A DNA stretch of 10,413 nt from CAYZXT01 sp964482515. GTDB taxonomy: Bacteria; Elusimicrobiota; Elusimicrobia; FEN-1173. Shown piece after piece: positions 1 through 9,097 of the stretch. Numbering within the stretch: position 1 is the stretch's first letter; every line of letters begins with the position of its first letter. The stretch lies in assembly GCA_964482515.1 (NCBI GenBank), contig CAYZXT010000058.1:1-10413 (forward strand), read 5' to 3'. The notes beneath the pieces were generated by a model. The model saw only the letters and a list, made by a program, of their open reading frames with translations, did not search any database and was not told where the DNA came from. Both the position numbers and the translations under genes were made by a program.

Positions 1-2406
<2,406 letters not shown>

Positions 2407-2424
2407 TCTAAGCGAGGTAAAGTT

Positions 2425-3099
2425 ATGAAAAACATCCCCTTAAAAATTTCCGCGATGCTCATCGCTCTCGCCATTCCAGGTTTTATGTTCCTGTCCGGCT
2501 GCGGCGCGGGCGACATTGCCGGGTACAATCCCAAGCCGCTTCTTCTGCCCGCGCACATCCGGCGGATCGCCATCCGCCCCTTCGCCAACAAAACCCAGTT
2601 CTTCGGCTTGGAGGACAAACTGACTCTGCGCGTGTCCCAGGAATTCCTCCGCGATGGGCGGCTCCCCCTGGTGAACCAGGAAGCGGACGCGGACGGCGTG
2701 GTCGTCGGCGAGATCGTGCGCTACATCAAGGAGCCGATCTCCTACGACGCCAGCCACGTGGTCGAGGAGTATAAGCTGTGGGTGTTGATCAATTTGCAGT
2801 TCAACGACGTGGTTCAGAAGATCGCCCTCTGGCAGGAGCCGCGCATGGAGCAGAGCTACCGCTATTTCGTGGAGACCCAGCCCGGCGGTATGACGGAGGA
2901 CGCGGCGCGCGAGCAGCTGTGGGACCTCTTCGCCCGCGACATAGTGAAGCGGACGATCGAGGGCTTCGGCTCCGTGTCCGGCGCCAGCGAACGGAAGGTC
3001 TCCCACGAGGGGATCGTGCCTTCCACGGCGACGGTGACGCCGGCGGACACCATCAACGTCGACACCATGCCCTTCGTCGTCCCGCCGTCCCCGTACTGA
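2425..3099 (+). CDS. lptE: LptE-like outer-membrane lipoprotein (LPS assembly)
   Basis: Predicted lipoprotein of 224 residues. The N-terminus MKNIPLKIS is followed by a hydrophobic stretch and the lipobox LSGC, with Cys26 as the lipidated residue after signal peptidase II cleavage. In known systems LptE plugs the LptD barrel and helps insert lipopolysaccharide into the outer membrane. The assignment rests mainly on position: leuS-lptE-holA is the order in E. coli and many diderms. The body fits weakly, with an early IRRIAIRPFANKT strand and a later VVVGEIVRYI segment typical of LptE-like folds; the family diverges strongly in sequence. At 224 residues it is somewhat longer than E. coli LptE, and the last ~40 residues are rich in Ser, Thr, Pro and Val and probably unstructured. 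The start is supported by GAGG at 2414-2417, 7 bases before ATG. It could instead be another small periplasmic lipoprotein. Confidence 0.8.
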   Translation: MKNIPLKISAMLIALAIPGFMFLSGCGAGDIAGYNPKPLLLPAHIRRIAIRPFANKTQFFGLEDKLTLRVSQEFLRDGRLPLVNQEADADGVVVGEIVRYIKEPISYDASHVVEEYKLWVLINLQFNDVVQKIALWQEPRMEQSYRYFVETQPGGMTEDAAREQLWDLFARDIVKRTIEGFGSVSGASERKVSHEGIVPSTATVTPADTINVDTMPFVVPPSPY

Positions 3100-3111
3100 T
3101 CAAAGGGTCGC

Positions 3112-4161
3112 ATGGCCGGTTCGCGTTCCTTCTCGCCAAAAGCCAAATCTGAAAATCTCGCCTCGCTCTCCGCCCAATGGGCCAAGGGGACCTTCCATCC
3201 CGTCTACCTGCTCGCGGGATCGGACACCCTCCAAAAAGACGAAGCCGTCGCCGTGTTCCAGAAACATTTTCTCGGCGGTGACGCGTCCGGCCTGAACGTC
3301 GACCGTTTCGACGGCGAGACGGCCCAGGCCGCGGACATCCTCGGCGCCTGGCGCACCATGGCTTTTCTGGGCGGCCGCCGCCTCATCCTGGTCCGCCGCG
3401 CCCAGGACCTTCCCAAGCCCGAGGCCAATCTTCTGGCCGAGGGCCTTGAATCACCGCCCACCGGCAATACGCTCATCTTCCTTTGGGACGAAAACAAAGC
3501 CGACAACCTGAACGTGTTGGTCCAGGCCGCGAAGTCCGCCGGCATCGTCGCGACCTTCTGGGCGCCCTTCGAAAACCAGATGCCCGGCTGGATCCAGGAG
3601 CGGGCGGGTTCACTCGGGAAGTCGATGTCGTTCGACGCGGCCCGGGCGCTGCTGGACGTGGTGGGCCCGAACCTCGCGGAGCTGGCGCAGGAAGTGGAAA
3701 AGCTCGCGCTCTACGCCAAGGACAAGAAGGCCATCGAGTTGTCGGACGTGGAAGCCATCGCTCCGGAAAGCACTTCGCTGCAGTTCTTGGAATTCGACCG
3801 GGCGTTCTGGCGGCGCGACAAGGGCGAAATCCTCCGCATGTTGGAGATGCGGCGTTCCCAGGGCGATCCGCCTGAGATGCTGCTGCCGCAGATGGTCCGC
3901 ATCTACCGGAAGCTTTTATCGGCCAAGATGCTGTTGGCGGAGAAAAAAGCGACCCGCGAGGAGATTGGTTTTCTGATGCTGCGGGTGAAGATGCGGGATC
4001 CCCAGGAGGAATTCCTGCAGGCCATCGGCTCTTTCAGTTGGGACCAGTTGATGGGGGGAATGGAAAAGCTGCTTCAGGCGGAATGGGATTTGAAGTCCGG
4101 ACGGCTTGATCCGGACATCGGGCTGACTTTATTGGTTTCGGGGTTGATGAAGGGCGATTAG
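3112..4161 (+). CDS. holA: DNA polymerase III delta subunit (clamp loader)
   Basis: 349-residue HolA, the clamp-loader subunit that opens the beta sliding clamp during replication. The N-terminal domain begins with the family pattern PVYLLAGSDTLQKDEAV (about residues 30-46), and a strand AFLGGRRLILVRRAQ (84-98) sits where HolA proteins carry a conserved hydrophobic-basic strand. The middle holds ARALLDVVGPNLAELAQEVEKLALYA, the signature helix-turn around the NL..L..E..KL residues. The C-terminal helical domain has the LPQMVRIYRKLLSAK and WDLKSGRLDP segments seen in family members. Length is normal (about 340). Like other delta subunits it has no functional Walker motif. It lies 12 bp after the lipoprotein gene, with AAAGGG at 3102-3107 just before ATG, so it should be co-transcribed with leuS and lptE. 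It ends about 45 bp before a strong hairpin. Confidence 0.95.
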   Translation: MAGSRSFSPKAKSENLASLSAQWAKGTFHPVYLLAGSDTLQKDEAVAVFQKHFLGGDASGLNVDRFDGETAQAADILGAWRTMAFLGGRRLILVRRAQDLPKPEANLLAEGLESPPTGNTLIFLWDENKADNLNVLVQAAKSAGIVATFWAPFENQMPGWIQERAGSLGKSMSFDAARALLDVVGPNLAELAQEVEKLALYAKDKKAIELSDVEAIAPESTSLQFLEFDRAFWRRDKGEILRMLEMRRSQGDPPEMLLPQMVRIYRKLLSAKMLLAEKKATREEIGFLMLRVKMRDPQEEFLQAIGSFSWDQLMGGMEKLLQAEWDLKSGRLDPDIGLTLLVSGLMKGD

Positions 4162-4207
4162 AGACCGTTTTTTTGGGGGACGCGTGTTTTTCGGCATACA
4201 ACAAAAA

Positions 4208-4232
4208 CACCCTGCCTTGGTTAGGCAGGGTG
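4208..4232 (-). terminator. Intrinsic terminator of rpsT, possibly also stopping holA
   Basis: A perfect 10-bp stem (CACCCTGCCT, 4208-4217; AGGCAGGGTG, 4223-4232) closes a 5-base loop (TGGTT). On the minus strand the stem is followed at once by TTTTTGTTG, a proper U-tract, and it lies 22 bp past the rpsT stop codon, so it fits as the rpsT terminator. On the plus strand the hairpin is followed by ACTTGTTTTA, a weaker tract, so it may also limit read-through from holA. Holding holA and rpsT apart with one hairpin is a common layout for convergent genes. Confidence 0.88.
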
Positions 4233-4254
4233 ACTTGTTTTAGAAGGGGAACGT

Positions 4255-4542
4255 TTATCGCGCGGTGGAAATGCGATGAACGGCTGCGGAAAGGCGGCCG
4301 ATTTTTCGCGATGCGGCGGCGTGATGGACAATGTTCCGGCGACCGAGGCGGGAAAGCACTGAGGAAGCTTTTTTGAGAAGTTCCTGGGATTTAGCGACGT
4401 CTTTTTTCGACAACGCGTCCTGGAGTTCTTTGGTCAATGCTTTGGCTCCGTCTTTCGCTGCTTTGTTTGCCCAGCGATTTTTGAGTGCTTGACGGGCCGC
4501 TTTGAGTGCGGAAGTATGTCTGCCTGTTTTTAGTTTAGCCAT
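4255..4542 (-). CDS. rpsT: 30S ribosomal protein S20
   Basis: 95-residue, strongly basic protein starting MAKLKTGRHTSALKAARQALKNR, typical of S20, which binds 16S rRNA near the bottom of the small subunit and helps early 30S assembly. The rest is the expected three-helix bundle pattern, including AKALTKELQDALSKKD and the basic RKIGRLSAAVHRI end; bacterial S20 is usually 85-95 residues. An in-frame GTG nine bases upstream (4551) would add three residues, but it abuts the -10 box and is unlikely to be transcribed. ATG at 4542 gives the family N-terminus. No Shine-Dalgarno motif precedes it. It stands alone on the minus strand between its own promoter and a strong terminator, so it is probably monocistronic. 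Confidence 0.96.
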   Translation of the reverse strand: MAKLKTGRHTSALKAARQALKNRWANKAAKDGAKALTKELQDALSKKDVAKSQELLKKASSVLSRLGRRNIVHHAAASRKIGRLSAAVHRISTAR

Positions 4543-4551
4543 AAGGCACAC

Positions 4552-4580
4552 ATACTACTTACTTTAAGCGCGGTTGTCAA
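4552..4580 (-). promoter_or_regulatory. Sigma70-type promoter of rpsT
   Basis: Reading the minus strand, a consensus -35 box TTGACA (4575-4580) and a -10 box TAGTAT (4552-4557, four of six consensus bases) are separated by exactly 17 bp. Between the -10 box and the rpsT ATG (4542) there are only 9 bases, GTGTGCCTT, so transcription should start within a few bases of the start codon or on its A. The region just after the -10 box is GC-rich, a feature of promoters under stringent (ppGpp) control in proteobacteria; that regulation is inference here. Confidence 0.8.
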
Positions 4581-4633
4581 ATTTCCTGGGACGTAAACGC
4601 TGTCGCCGTAATGTTGGATGCGCCCCACCACGC

Positions 4634-4680
4634 ACACCGACCTTCCCCCGTCAACGCGGGGGCTGGGGGGGGGGAGGTGT
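4634..4680. repeat. GC-rich palindrome with a 10-G run in the rpsT-htrA spacer
   Basis: An inner perfect stem CCCCCG (4645-4650) / CGGGGG (4657-4662) with a 6-base loop is nested in an outer, nearly perfect pairing of ACCTTCCCCC (4640-4649) with GGGGGGAGGT (4669-4678). ACACC (4634-4638) can also pair with GGTGT (4676-4680). A run of ten G (4665-4674) lies on the plus strand. No T-tract follows on either strand, so it is not a standard intrinsic terminator, although it lies about 35-80 bp past the htrA stop. It resembles dispersed GC-rich palindromes found between bacterial genes; only one copy is in this window. Confidence 0.6.
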
Positions 4681-4714
4681 CCGCGCGAGATGGCGAATCC
4701 ATTTTGCGGAAATT

Positions 4715-5782
4715 TTATGGCTGCCACGTCCGCGTTTCGGATTCCGACACGGGCGAAACCCAGAGCGTCCGCAGCTCCTGTCCCCGGACCACGGCGATGG
4801 GCATTTCCTTGCCGATGAATTCGTCCGTCAGAAGCCGGTGTAGTCCGTCGATGTCCGTTACCGGCGTTCCGTTGAGCGACACGACCACGTCGCCGCGCCG
4901 CAGCCCCGCCCGGTTGGCCGGGCTGTTGGGTTCCACCGCGGCCACGAGCACGCCCTGGCTGGCGGAGAGGTCCAGCTGCCGGGACAATGCGGGGGACAGC
5001 GGACGCACCATTCCCTGTATGCCGAGGATCGCCCGTGTGACCCGGCCGTCGCGCATCAGTCGCATGGCCACCCACTTGACCGTGTTCACGGGCACGGCGA
5101 ATGCCAATCCCTGGGCCGGCATGATGACGGCGGTGTTGATCCCGATCACGCGCCCGCGGCTGTCCAACAGCGGCCCGCCGGAGTTCCCCGGGTTCAGGGC
5201 CGCGTCCGTCTGGATGACGTTTTCGATCAGCCGGCCGCTTTGGCTGCGCAGCGACCGTCCCACGGCGCTGACCACGCCGGAAGTGACCGTGGCTTGGAAG
5301 CCGAGCGGATTTCCGATGGCCACCACCAGTTGTCCGGGCTGGAGCGACGTGGAATCGCCGAACTCCGCCGCGGGCAGATGGTCGCCGAAGAGCCGCACCA
5401 CCGCCAGGTCCGTGTGCGGGTCTTCGCCCACGAGTTCGCCGGGCAGGCTTCGGCCGTCGTTGAGCGTGACGGAAATCTTACCGGCGCCGTGGACCACATG
5501 GCTGTTGGTCGCCAGGAACCCGTCCGGCGTGAAGATCACGCCCGACCCCGTTCCGTGGGGCGCTTCCTGGCCGAAACGTTCGGGCCGCCGCCAGACCTCC
5601 ACCTGCACCACGGCGGGGCCTACGCGTTTCACCACGTCCGTGATGCTTTTGGAGTAGGCGTCCAGGAGGAATTGATCGTCTGCTATGGGGTTGATGGGGT
5701 TCGGCTCGTTGCCGGCGGCTTCATTGGCAGTGAACACCCAGCCGTATTTTGAGTCGTTGAAGGAATCGTTGTCCGCTTTCAT
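4715..5782 (-). CDS. HtrA/Deg-type trypsin-like serine protease with one PDZ domain
   Basis: 355-residue S1C-family protease. The catalytic triad is visible: His95 (TNSHVV), Asp125 (HTDLAVV) and Ser201 (GNSGGPL). The trypsin-like domain spans about residues 50-240, and one PDZ domain about 255-345 carries VEPNSPANRAGLRRGDVVVSLNG. Such proteases degrade or refold damaged proteins, usually in the periplasm. Here the N-terminus (MKADNDSFNDSKYGWVFTANE) is polar, with no signal peptide or membrane anchor. The start is well supported: AGAGGA (5788-5793) lies 5 bases before ATG, and the frame upstream reaches a stop at 5828-5830 without another start codon. It is therefore either cytoplasmic or exported by an unrecognised route. 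It is a single gene, divergent from murJ. One PDZ domain makes it closer to DegS/HhoA-type proteins than to DegP. Confidence 0.93.
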   Translation of the reverse strand: MKADNDSFNDSKYGWVFTANEAAGNEPNPINPIADDQFLLDAYSKSITDVVKRVGPAVVQVEVWRRPERFGQEAPHGTGSGVIFTPDGFLATNSHVVHGAGKISVTLNDGRSLPGELVGEDPHTDLAVVRLFGDHLPAAEFGDSTSLQPGQLVVAIGNPLGFQATVTSGVVSAVGRSLRSQSGRLIENVIQTDAALNPGNSGGPLLDSRGRVIGINTAVIMPAQGLAFAVPVNTVKWVAMRLMRDGRVTRAILGIQGMVRPLSPALSRQLDLSASQGVLVAAVEPNSPANRAGLRRGDVVVSLNGTPVTDIDGLHRLLTDEFIGKEMPIAVVRGQELRTLWVSPVSESETRTWQP

Positions 5783-5878
5783 GTTTGTCCTCTTTTCCGT
5801 TGGTCCATTGAATCGCCCGTCGCGCGTCTATCTCTCTAACCCGGCGGCGCGCGGAAAAGTTCCAGAGCGTTTTTTTAG

Positions 5879-5884
5879 TATGAT
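5879..5884 (+). promoter_or_regulatory. Possible -10 box before murJ
   Basis: TATGAT matches five of six bases of the -10 consensus and ends 7 bases before the preferred murJ ATG (5892). I see no acceptable -35 box at 16-18 bp and no extended -10 TG, so this is weak. The same bases contain an alternative in-frame ATG (5880). Confidence 0.3.
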
Positions 5885-5891
5885 TGTGTCC

Positions 5892-7472
5892 ATGGAAAAA
5901 TCCGAAATTTCGAATAAAAGGATGATGCGCCACGTCGGTTCCGTCTCGTCCGCGACGCTGGTCTCCCGCATCCTGGGTTACGCGCGGGACGCGCTGGTGG
6001 CGAGCGCTTTCGGCGGAGGGAATCTCACGGACGCGTTTTACGCCGCGTTCCGATTGCCGAACCTTTTCCGCCGCATCTTCGGGGAAGGCCCCATGACAGC
6101 GGCCTTCGTGCCCGTTTTCACCGAACACCTCGCCAAGAACAAACGCGAGGACGCGGAAAAGTTCTTCCAAACCATGTTCACCACTTTGTTCACGATCCTC
6201 CTGGCCCTCGTGGTTCTGGGGATCGTTTTCGCGCCCGCCATGACGCACATGGTGGCCTGGGGGTTCAAATCCTCCGACCCCGCGAAGTTCGAAGAGACCG
6301 TCCACCTGACGCGCCTGATGTTCCCGTTCCTTTTGTTCGTCTGCATGGCGGCCCTGACGTCGGGCGCGCTGAACTCCATGGGACGTTTTTTCCTGCCGGC
6401 CCTGGCGCCGGCCATGCTGTCCGTGGCGGAGATCGGCTTCGTGTTGCTGTTGATGCGGCTGTTCAGCAATCCGTTGGAAGGCCTGGCGGTCAGCGCCGTG
6501 GTGGGCGGCATCCTTCACTTCGGCCTATTGCTCCCGGCCCTGCGCCGCGAGAATTTCCATTTGAAATGGCGGTGGAACCCCTTCGACCCGGACGTCCGGC
6601 GCGTGGGGAAAGCCATCTTGCCCGCCGTTTGGGGCTTGTCGGTGGACCAGATCAACGCCTTCGTCAACACGATCTGCGCGTCCTTCCTAGTGGCCGGTTC
6701 CGTCACCGCGCTCTACAATTCCAACCGGCTGATGCAGTTTCCCTTGGCGCTGTTCGGCATCGCCACGTCCATCGCGGCGCTGCCGTCTTTGTCTTTGTAC
6801 GCGGCCCATGAAGACTGGCAGAGCATGAAACAAACGCTGCGGTTCGCCCTCTGCATGGTGTTCTACACCATCCTTCCCGCCACCATCGGGCTGGTCGTCC
6901 TGGGGAAGCCTATCATCGAGCTTCTCTTTGAGCACGGCAAGTTCACGCACCGGGAAACTCTTCTGACCAACGGAGCGTTGGTGTTTTATAGCCTCGGTCT
7001 GCCGGCCTTCGCCGGCGTGAAGGTCGTGGTCAGCTTCTTCTACGCCATGAAAGACACCAAGACGCCCGTTCGGGTCGCGAGCTATTGTTTGCTGATCAAC
7101 ATGGTGGGGAATTTGACGCTGATGTGGCGGTGGGGCGTGTCGGGTCTGGCGTTGGCCAGCACCGTCTCATCGTTGGTCAACATGGTGGCGTTGTTGTGGT
7201 TGCTTCGCCGCCGCATGGGGCTTTTGGGAGGCCGACAGTTGATGGACACGTTTTTGAAATGTCTCGGCGCTTCGGCCGCCATGGCCGCCGTGTCCTGGTT
7301 CGCCGTGAACCGTCTCGCCGGTCCGCTTTTCTTCCGCGTGGGTGTCGCGGTCGTCGCGGGCGCGGCCGTCTACTTCGCCTTGACGCGGGTCCTGGGCATG
7401 GAAGAATACCATCACTTTAAAAACGCCATCCGGCGGCGGAAACCCCAACCCACGGACGATGCGGTTCAATGA
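5892..7472 (+). CDS. murJ: Lipid II flippase MurJ (MOP superfamily)
   Basis: Inner-membrane protein of 526 residues from this start, normal for MurJ, with alternating hydrophobic segments consistent with about 14 membrane helices. It moves the peptidoglycan precursor lipid II across the cytoplasmic membrane. The N-terminal helix carries SRILGYARDALVASAFGGG, then TDAFYAAFRLPNLFRRIFGEG. Arg26, Arg32, Asp47 and Arg60 have exactly the spacing of E. coli MurJ Arg18, Arg24, Asp39 and Arg52, which are needed for flipping. The frame is open back to about 5685, but that would run into the divergent htrA gene and add a non-family leader. Plausible starts are 5880, 5892, 5922 and 5925; none has a good Shine-Dalgarno, so 5892 is a choice rather than a certainty. 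The stop overlaps the uvrC start (ATGA, 7469-7472). Confidence 0.96.
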   Translation: MEKSEISNKRMMRHVGSVSSATLVSRILGYARDALVASAFGGGNLTDAFYAAFRLPNLFRRIFGEGPMTAAFVPVFTEHLAKNKREDAEKFFQTMFTTLFTILLALVVLGIVFAPAMTHMVAWGFKSSDPAKFEETVHLTRLMFPFLLFVCMAALTSGALNSMGRFFLPALAPAMLSVAEIGFVLLLMRLFSNPLEGLAVSAVVGGILHFGLLLPALRRENFHLKWRWNPFDPDVRRVGKAILPAVWGLSVDQINAFVNTICASFLVAGSVTALYNSNRLMQFPLALFGIATSIAALPSLSLYAAHEDWQSMKQTLRFALCMVFYTILPATIGLVVLGKPIIELLFEHGKFTHRETLLTNGALVFYSLGLPAFAGVKVVVSFFYAMKDTKTPVRVASYCLLINMVGNLTLMWRWGVSGLALASTVSSLVNMVALLWLLRRRMGLLGGRQLMDTFLKCLGASAAMAAVSWFAVNRLAGPLFFRVGVAVVAGAAVYFALTRVLGMEEYHHFKNAIRRRKPQPTDDAVQ

Positions 7473-8818
7473 CGTCCGAGATTTCCCTATCCAACCTACC
7501 CCATAAGCCCGGCGTCTACATCATGCGCGACAAGACCGGCGCCATCCTTTATATAGGAAAGGCGCTGGACCTTCGTAAGCGCGTGGCGAATTATTTCCGT
7601 CCCACGGGGCTGGAAGCAAAGATCCAGGCGCTGGTGACCCACATCCGGCACATCGATTACATCCCGGCGGAGAGCGAGCGCGAGGCCTTGGTCATCGAGC
7701 GCGAACTCATTTCACGCCACCAGCCGGAGTTCAACACCATGTGGAAGGACGAGAAGTCCTATCCCTTCATCAAGGTGACCGTGCAGGAGGATTTCCCTCG
7801 GATCTTTTTGACGCGTGCACGGCTGCGCGACGGCGCGCGCTATTTCGGCCCCTACCCCAGCGTGCGCTACATCCGCGGGCTGCTGCGCTGGATCTGGCAG
7901 AAACAGCTTTTCCCGCTGCGGCCCTGCGACCTGGAAATGGCGGAAGGAAATCTCCCGCCCTATCAAAAAGTCAAACGTTGCATGTACCTCCACACCGGCG
8001 AATGCCCGGCCCCCTGCGTGGCGAAGATTTCCAAGGACGATTACCGTTCCATCGTCGACCGCGTGGTCCTATTCCTGGAGGGCAAGCACGACAAGTTGAA
8101 GGACGACTGGGAGGCGCAGATGAAGTCCTACGCCGCGGTGATGGACTTCGAGCGTGCCGCGTTGCTGCGGGACAACATCATCGCCCTGAACCACATGGGC
8201 GAACGCGTGACGTTTCGGGCGCTGCGGCCCGAGGACGTGCAGGGGCGCATCCAAAGCACGCAGGCGTTGCAGGAACTGCAGACCGCCCTGGGTTTGCCTC
8301 GGCCGCCGCTGCGCATCGAGGCCTTCGACATCTCCCACATCCAGGGCCATGAAACCGTGGCCTCCATGGTGACCTTCGACCGGGGCCGCCCGTTGAAAAG
8401 CCACTACCGAAAGTTTAAAATCAAGACGGTGCAGGGCGTGGACGATTTCGCGTCCATGGAGGAAGTGGTTTTCCGGCGGTATCGCCGCGTGGCGGCGGAG
8501 AAGCTGACGCCGCCGGATCTGGTGTTGATCGACGGCGGGCCCGGACAGCTTTTCGCGGCGCTGAAGGCTTTTAAGAAACTGAAAGGGAAACGTCCTCCTA
8601 TCGCGTCCTTGGCGAAACGGGAGGAAGAAATTTTCTTGCCGGACCGGAAGGACCCCGTCCTGCTGTCCAAGGATTCTCCCGCGCTCCAGATCCTTCAGCA
8701 CGTGCGCGACGAATCGCACCGCTTCGCCATCACGTTCCACCGCTTGCGCCGCGGCAAAGCTTTGTTGAACGATCCCATGGAGGGAAGCCATGCCGAAGAT
8801 CCCCAGCAGCATCCTTAA
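7469..8818 (+). CDS. uvrC: Compact UvrC excinuclease subunit lacking the HhH region
   Basis: Nuclease subunit of UvrABC nucleotide excision repair, which cuts on both sides of a DNA lesion. The N-terminal GIY-YIG domain (about residues 10-95) has GVY (15-17), YIG (28-30), Arg38 and Glu77, the 3'-incision site. Cys153, Cys171, Cys179 and Cys183 match the iron-sulfur cysteines of UvrC. A UVR (UvrB-binding) segment lies near 203-240. The RNase H-like 5'-incision domain keeps its Asp-Asp-His set: Asp287 (FDISHIQG), Asp355 (LVLIDGGPGQ) and His417 (DESHRFAITFH). At 449 residues it is much shorter than E. coli UvrC (610): about 110 residues between the UVR segment and FDISH are absent, and the protein ends about 25 residues after ITFH with no tandem helix-hairpin-helix. 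All catalytic residues remain, so it is probably functional. It starts inside the murJ stop (ATGA) and overlaps the next gene by 29 bp. Confidence 0.94.
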   Translation: MTSEISLSNLPHKPGVYIMRDKTGAILYIGKALDLRKRVANYFRPTGLEAKIQALVTHIRHIDYIPAESEREALVIERELISRHQPEFNTMWKDEKSYPFIKVTVQEDFPRIFLTRARLRDGARYFGPYPSVRYIRGLLRWIWQKQLFPLRPCDLEMAEGNLPPYQKVKRCMYLHTGECPAPCVAKISKDDYRSIVDRVVLFLEGKHDKLKDDWEAQMKSYAAVMDFERAALLRDNIIALNHMGERVTFRALRPEDVQGRIQSTQALQELQTALGLPRPPLRIEAFDISHIQGHETVASMVTFDRGRPLKSHYRKFKIKTVQGVDDFASMEEVVFRRYRRVAAEKLTPPDLVLIDGGPGQLFAALKAFKKLKGKRPPIASLAKREEEIFLPDRKDPVLLSKDSPALQILQHVRDESHRFAITFHRLRRGKALLNDPMEGSHAEDPQQHP

Positions 8819-9095
8819 AGAGTTCGGAAAATATCCCGCGTTCTATCAGTCCGTCTGGAAGGCCTGTCATTCCATTCCGAAGGGGGAAGTCCGCACCTAC
8901 GGCTGGATCGCCAAACGGATCGGCAAACCCGGCGCGGCCCGCGCCGTGGGTATGGCCCTGGGCGCCAACCCCTTCGCCCCGACCATTCCCTGCCACCGCG
9001 TGGTGCGGTCGGACGGCGGCATGGGCGGTTATTCCGGCGACGGCGGCGTCGCGACCAAACGGCGTTTGTTGCGGGAGGAGGGGGCTTCTATCTAG
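8790..9095 (+). CDS. ogt: Small O6-alkylguanine-DNA methyltransferase (MGMT/Ogt C-terminal domain only)
   Basis: 101-residue protein consisting of the DNA-binding and catalytic domain of the methylated-DNA-protein-cysteine methyltransferase family. It has the helix-turn-helix region VRTYGWIAKRIGKPGAARAVG, with Arg51 as the base-flipping arginine, and the active-site motif IPCHRVV with Cys68, followed by GGYSG and the KRRLLREEGA end. Since the Cys is present, it should accept the alkyl group itself, unlike alkyltransferase-like (ATL) proteins, where this residue is usually Trp. The N-terminal domain of full-length Ogt/Ada is missing, as in many short family members. The start is supported by GGAGGG at 8779-8784, 5 bases before ATG. 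It overlaps the uvrC 3' end by 29 bp, which points to joint expression of two DNA-repair functions. The symbol ogt is by family; the exact subfamily is not certain. Confidence 0.92.
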   Translation: MPKIPSSILKEFGKYPAFYQSVWKACHSIPKGEVRTYGWIAKRIGKPGAARAVGMALGANPFAPTIPCHRVVRSDGGMGGYSGDGGVATKRRLLREEGASI

Positions 9096-9097
9096 GC

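Noticed and set aside
4543..4551. GTG start for rpsT, three codons upstream
   Set aside because: It directly abuts the -10 box, so it would probably not be in the transcript, and MAKLKTG is the family N-terminus.
4611..5657. 348-codon open frame on the plus strand opposite htrA
   Set aside because: It is antisense to a protease with an intact catalytic triad; its composition (Ser, Arg, Pro, Thr) is that of a shadow frame.
5783..5878. Promoter for htrA in the htrA-murJ spacer
   Set aside because: No -35/-10 pair on the minus strand with acceptable match and spacing could be found by eye.
5685..5891. Upstream extension of murJ giving a 595-residue protein
   Set aside because: It would overlap the 5' end of the divergent htrA gene and add a leader absent from MurJ proteins.
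8790..9095. Alkyltransferase-like (ATL) protein without catalytic activity
   Set aside because: The active-site motif IPCHRVV keeps its cysteine, so it should be a true methyltransferase.
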